Source: an uncultured Caulobacteraceae bacterium (GTDB taxonomy: Bacteria; Pseudomonadota; Alphaproteobacteria; Caulobacterales; TH1-2). From it: 8,069 nt of DNA. A program made the translations under genes and the position numbers. The notes under the pieces were generated by a model. It ran no database searches. It saw nothing but the letters and a program-made list of their open reading frames with translations, and was not told the DNA's origin. Below, in pieces: positions 7,043 to 8,069 of this stretch. Position 1 is the stretch's first letter, and the number at the start of each line of letters is the position of its first letter. The stretch is taken from NCBI GenBank assembly GCA_937967425.1, contig CALBST010000170.1, forward strand, positions 1 through 8,069, read 5' to 3'.

Positions 7043-7071
7043 ATTTGCCGGTGCGCCCTGCGCCTTGACAA
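7043..7071 (-). promoter_or_regulatory. Possible promoter of the SRAP gene, near-leaderless
   Basis: Read on the minus strand, TTGTCA (7066-7071) is followed after 17 bases by GCAAAT (7043-7048), a 3-of-6 match to a -10 box. Transcription from it would begin only about 5 bases before the ATG at 7031. That would explain why this gene has no visible ribosome binding site, since leaderless mRNAs are common in relatives such as Caulobacter. The -10 match is weak, so this is a suggestion only. Confidence 0.25.
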
Positions 7072-7094
7072 GGTGCGGCGCAACATGCGCTTTC
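7065..7094 (+). promoter_or_regulatory. aspS: Candidate aspS promoter
   Basis: TTGACA at 7065-7070 is a perfect -35 box in the 112-base divergent spacer. The best partner at 17-18 bases is CGCTTTC (7088-7094), which resembles only the first bases of the Caulobacter-type -10 (GCTANAWC). The box sits within CCTTGACAAGG (7063-7073), which in turn is flanked by TGCGCC (7059-7064) and GGCGCA (7077-7082). The -35 box is therefore embedded in an inverted repeat. The start would give a leader of roughly 40-45 bases. The rest of 7032-7143 shows no gene. Confidence 0.35.
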
Positions 7095-7133
7095 CGCCGC
7101 GAAATGCGCCCGCTTTTCCGACTCGGGGCGCGT

Positions 7134-7137
7134 GGAG
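7134..7137 (+). promoter_or_regulatory. aspS: Ribosome binding site of aspS
   Basis: GGAG lies 6 bases before the ATG at 7144, a normal Shine-Dalgarno spacing. It supports this ATG as the start of the aspartyl-tRNA synthetase. Confidence 0.7.
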
Positions 7138-7143
7138 TTTCCG

Positions 7144-8069
7144 ATGCACGCTTACCGTTCCCATGACTGCGGCGCCCTCCGTCCGGCCGATGCCGGCAAG
7201 GATGTGCGTCTGAGCGGCTGGGTGCACCGCAAGCGCGATCTGGGCGGGCTCTTGTTTATCGATCTGCGCGACAATTACGGGATCACGCAGCTGGTGATTA
7301 ATCCGGACTCGGCGGCGTTTGCGCTGTTCGAGCGCGTGCGCGCCGAGACGGTGGTGCGGATCGACGGCAAGGTCGTCGAGCGCGCCAAGGACACGGTGAA
7401 CCCCGATTTGGCGACCGGCGAAATCGAAGTGCGGGTCAGCGATGCCGAGGTTCTGGGCGCCGCGGAGGAGCTGCCGCTGCCGGTGTTCGGCGAGCCGGAC
7501 TATCCGGAAGAGACGCGTCTCAAATATCGCTTCCTCGATCTGCGCCGCGAAAAGCTGCACAAGTCGATCCTGCTGCGTTCGCAGGTGATCGCTTCGCTGC
7601 GCCGCCGGATGATCGAACAGGGCTTCACCGAGTTTCAGACGCCGATCCTGACGGCCTCGTCGCCGGAAGGCGCGCGCGACTTCCTGGTGCCGTCGCGTCT
7701 GCATCCGGGCAAGTTCTACGCGCTGCCGCAAGCGCCGCAGCAATTCAAGCAGCTGCTGATGGTGGCGGGCTTCGACAAGTACTTCCAAATCGCGCCGTGC
7801 TTCCGCGACGAAGACGCGCGGGCCGACCGTTCGCCGGGCGAGTTCTATCAGCTCGATTTCGAGATGAGCTTCGTCACCCAGGAAGACGTGTTCAACGCGA
7901 TCGGGCCAGTGCTCGCTGGCGTGTTCGAGGAGTTCGGCAACGGCAAGCGCGTGACGCCTGCAAACGAATTCCCGCGCATTCCTTATGCGGAAGCGATCTC
8001 GAAGTACGGCTCCGACAAGCCGGACCTGCGCAACCCGCTGGTGCTGCAAGACGTCAGCGAACACTTCCG
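7144..8069 (+). CDS. aspS: Aspartyl-tRNA synthetase, N-terminal half (partial)
   Basis: The frame runs 308 codons off the window edge. The full enzyme is about 590-600 residues, so roughly half is present. It attaches aspartate to tRNA(Asp) in the cytoplasm, as a class IIb synthetase. Residues about 1-105 are the OB-fold anticodon-binding domain ([20 protein letters not shown] at 21-40). The catalytic domain follows: [10 protein letters not shown] (126-135), motif 1 around 145-168, the flipping loop [10 protein letters not shown] (171-180), [13 protein letters not shown] (195-207), and motif 2 [20 protein letters not shown] (214-233) with [10 protein letters not shown]. The window ends near the boundary with the inserted GAD domain of bacterial-type enzymes; motif 3 is missing only because of the cut. 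Residue 33 is Leu where many non-discriminating AspRS have His. It is transcribed away from the SRAP gene and has a good ribosome binding site. Confidence 0.96.
   Translation, partial: MHAYRSHDCGALRPADAGKDVRLSGWVHRKRDLGGLLFIDLRDNYGITQLVINPDSAAFALFERVRAETVVRIDGKVVERAKDTVNPDLATGEIEVRVSDAEVLGAAEELPLPVFGEPDYPEETRLKYRFLDLRREKLHKSILLRSQVIASLRRRMIEQGFTEFQTPILTASSPEGARDFLVPSRLHPGKFYALPQAPQQFKQLLMVAGFDKYFQIAPCFRDEDARADRSPGEFYQLDFEMSFVTQEDVFNAIGPVLAGVFEEFGNGKRVTPANEFPRIPYAEAISKYGSDKPDLRNPLVLQDVSEHF

Noticed and set aside
7032..7143. A LexA (SOS) operator upstream of the SRAP gene
   Set aside because: No GTTC-N7-GTTC or GAAC-N7-GAAC pattern, the alphaproteobacterial LexA box, is present in the spacer.
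6964..8064. A 366-codon open frame on the minus strand opposite aspS
   Set aside because: It is the antisense of clear AspRS motifs, and its Arg/His/Leu-rich sequence looks like no family. It is a shadow.

Overview
This window is GC-rich, tightly packed bacterial DNA that reads as an alphaproteobacterial chromosome. The protein variants (a PPK1 tail ending in a long basic/acidic extension, a Ppx of about 500 residues, a DUF3297 protein, a SRAP protein starting MCNLYS, and an AspRS starting MHAYRSH) resemble Caulobacterales/Hyphomonadales-like members of the class. That family-level guess comes from memory and is only moderately secure. Almost every base lies in a gene, and no tRNA, rRNA, CRISPR array, insertion sequence or phage gene is visible.

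Layout, left to right. (1) 1-2123, plus strand: the 3' end of polyphosphate kinase (ppk1), exopolyphosphatase (ppx) 15 bases later, then a small DUF3297 gene that overlaps ppx by ATGA. This is a polyphosphate synthesis and degradation operon with a small conserved companion gene. (2) 2124-2200: a short spacer with a 12-bp palindrome. (3) 2201-4240, plus strand: a soluble three-module protein made of a class III nucleotide cyclase domain, a TolB-like domain and a TPR-like helical tail. It lies tail to tail with the next gene, with only 4 bases between the stop codons. (4) 7031 down to 4245, minus strand: a run of three genes. These are a SRAP (YedK/HMCES-type) protein, a membrane-anchored metallo-beta-lactamase-fold hydrolase overlapping it by ATGA, and RNase D (rnd). 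(5) 7032-7143: a divergent intergenic region with a TTGACA box inside a small inverted repeat. (6) 7144 to the edge, plus strand: the N-terminal half of aspartyl-tRNA synthetase (aspS).

Functionally, the window joins housekeeping genes (ppk1, ppx, rnd, aspS) with an accessory signalling protein and a DNA-damage/hydrolase pair. I recall ppk1, ppx, rnd and aspS sitting close together in other Alphaproteobacteria, so the cyclase and the SRAP-hydrolase pair look like lineage-specific additions to a conserved neighbourhood. I see no convincing evidence of a wholly new system. The points most worth checking are the cyclase, which has Asn where adenylate cyclases usually have the purine-specifying Lys; the SRAP/hydrolase coupling; the hairpins at the convergent junction; and Leu33 in AspRS, a position linked to Asp/Asn tRNA discrimination.
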